From Pseudomonadota bacterium (lineage in GTDB: Bacteria > Pseudomonadota > Gammaproteobacteria > Steroidobacterales > Steroidobacteraceae): a stretch of 6,923 nt of DNA. Where the stretch lies: NCBI GenBank assembly GCA_021792815.1, contig JAJYTX010000145.1:1-6923 (forward strand). Reading direction: 5' to 3'. Within the stretch, counting starts at the first letter, position 1; each line of letters begins with the position of its first letter. The position numbers were made by a program, and so were the translations under genes. Positions 6,791 to 6,923 of the stretch are shown piece by piece. The notes beneath the pieces were generated by a model. The model did not search any database. It had not been told where the DNA came from and worked only from the letters and a program-made list of their open reading frames with translations.

Positions 6791-6806
6791 GCTGCGGCCG
6801 GCCGCA
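6782..6806. repeat. Two abutting GC-rich palindromes
   Basis: AGCGGCGCCGCT (6782-6793) and TGCGGCCGGCCGCA (6793-6806) are perfect 12- and 14-bp palindromes sharing one base. They follow directly on the third ACATA repeat. Confidence 0.5.
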
Positions 6807-6870
6807 TATACGTAGTCCCTGCGGCTGAGAGTTGCCACTCATTTCCGACTATTGACTCTCCTGGGCACTG

Positions 6871-6891
6871 CACTGACACTTTGCGTCAGTG
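6871..6891. repeat. Inverted repeat next to the riboswitch
   Basis: CACTGAC (6871-6877) and GTCAGTG (6885-6891) are perfect 7-bp arms around 7 bases. The element overlaps the expected 5' edge of the c-di-GMP aptamer. It could be an operator at the promoter or an RNA hairpin competing with the closing stem of the aptamer. Confidence 0.5.
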
Positions 6892-6923
6892 ACAAGGGCA
6901 AACCCGTCGAAAGACGGGGACGC
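6891..6923 (+). ncRNA. Cyclic di-GMP-I (GEMM-I) riboswitch, 5' part
   Basis: This is the start of the GEMM-I aptamer, which binds cyclic di-GMP in the leader of genes for motility, surface or biofilm functions. The conserved AGGGCAAACC (6895-6904) is followed by a 6-bp hairpin, CCCGTC (6903-6908), GAAA tetraloop (6909-6912), GACGGG (6913-6918), and then GACGC (6919-6923). Loop type, stem length and flanking bases match the Vibrio cholerae Vc2 aptamer as I remember it; there the tetraloop docks into the second helix. The conserved continuation (AAAGCC and the second stem) and the controlled gene lie past the window edge. Confidence 0.88.

Larger units (their letters stand above)
6552..6870. 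other. 319-bp stretch without a recognisable gene
   Basis: Nothing protein-like stands out on either strand. Minus-strand open frames reaching back from 6838 and 6842 exist but look like GC-rich chance frames, with Arg/Ala-rich products and no recognisable motif. The second half holds short repeats and palindromes, listed separately. A TTGACT at 6852-6857 could be the -35 of a promoter for the riboswitch transcript, but its -10 (GACACT, 6875-6880) is weak. Confidence 0.5.

Noticed and set aside
6726..6806. CRISPR array
   Set aside because: Copies are only 13-14 bases, unevenly spaced and too few, with no cas genes.
6534..6842. Minus-strand frames in the gap after the radical SAM gene
   Set aside because: They run into the radical SAM gene antisense, have no recognisable motifs, and their repetitive parts come from the DNA repeats.
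4041..6891. Shared regulator for the two palindromes that both begin CACT and end AGTG (4041-4062 and 6871-6891)
   Set aside because: Only the outer four bases agree; the arm interiors and lengths differ, so the likeness is probably chance.

Overview
The window looks like chromosomal DNA of a GC-rich proteobacterium, most likely a gammaproteobacterium. The reasons are compact high-GC coding with short gaps, a PII gene behind a sigma54-type promoter, a LexA box of the CTGT-N8-ACAG type used by beta- and gammaproteobacteria, a PA0069-type radical SAM protein, and a GEMM-I cyclic di-GMP riboswitch. I cannot name the genus. There is no sign of phage, insertion sequence, CRISPR, tRNA or rRNA.

Layout. 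1-298 (-): start of an acetolactate synthase large subunit, cut by the window edge. 553-1053 (+): the acetolactate synthase small subunit, transcribed divergently from it. 1191-1529 (-): the nitrogen-signalling protein PII (GlnB), converging on ilvH across hairpins. 1793-3022 (+): an FAD/NAD ferredoxin reductase of the rubredoxin/putidaredoxin reductase type. 3027-4007 (-): a PAPS-type sulfotransferase whose stop codon lies 4 bases from that of the reductase. 4246-5334 (-): CobT of cobalamin lower-ligand activation. 5454-6551 (+): a SplB-like radical SAM protein. 6552-6870 holds no recognisable gene but has short repeats and palindromes. 6891-6923 is the 5' part of a c-di-GMP-I riboswitch whose gene lies beyond the window.

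The genes are mostly single transcription units, in divergent or convergent pairs, rather than one pathway. The control signals are the most informative part. A sigma54 promoter with an NtrC-like site lies upstream of glnB. A near-perfect LexA box sits inside a promoter that would make the radical SAM transcript leaderless. A 22-bp imperfect palindrome covers the -10 region of a good sigma70 promoter for the sulfotransferase. A c-di-GMP aptamer closes the window. Two enzymes depart from their family motifs: the large ALS subunit (FGYSGG, NEQGA, a longer linker) and CobT (GDMGCASTT, VGRSAG).

I see no single wholly new system. The SOS-controlled radical SAM gene and the split, divergent ALS genes are the best leads.
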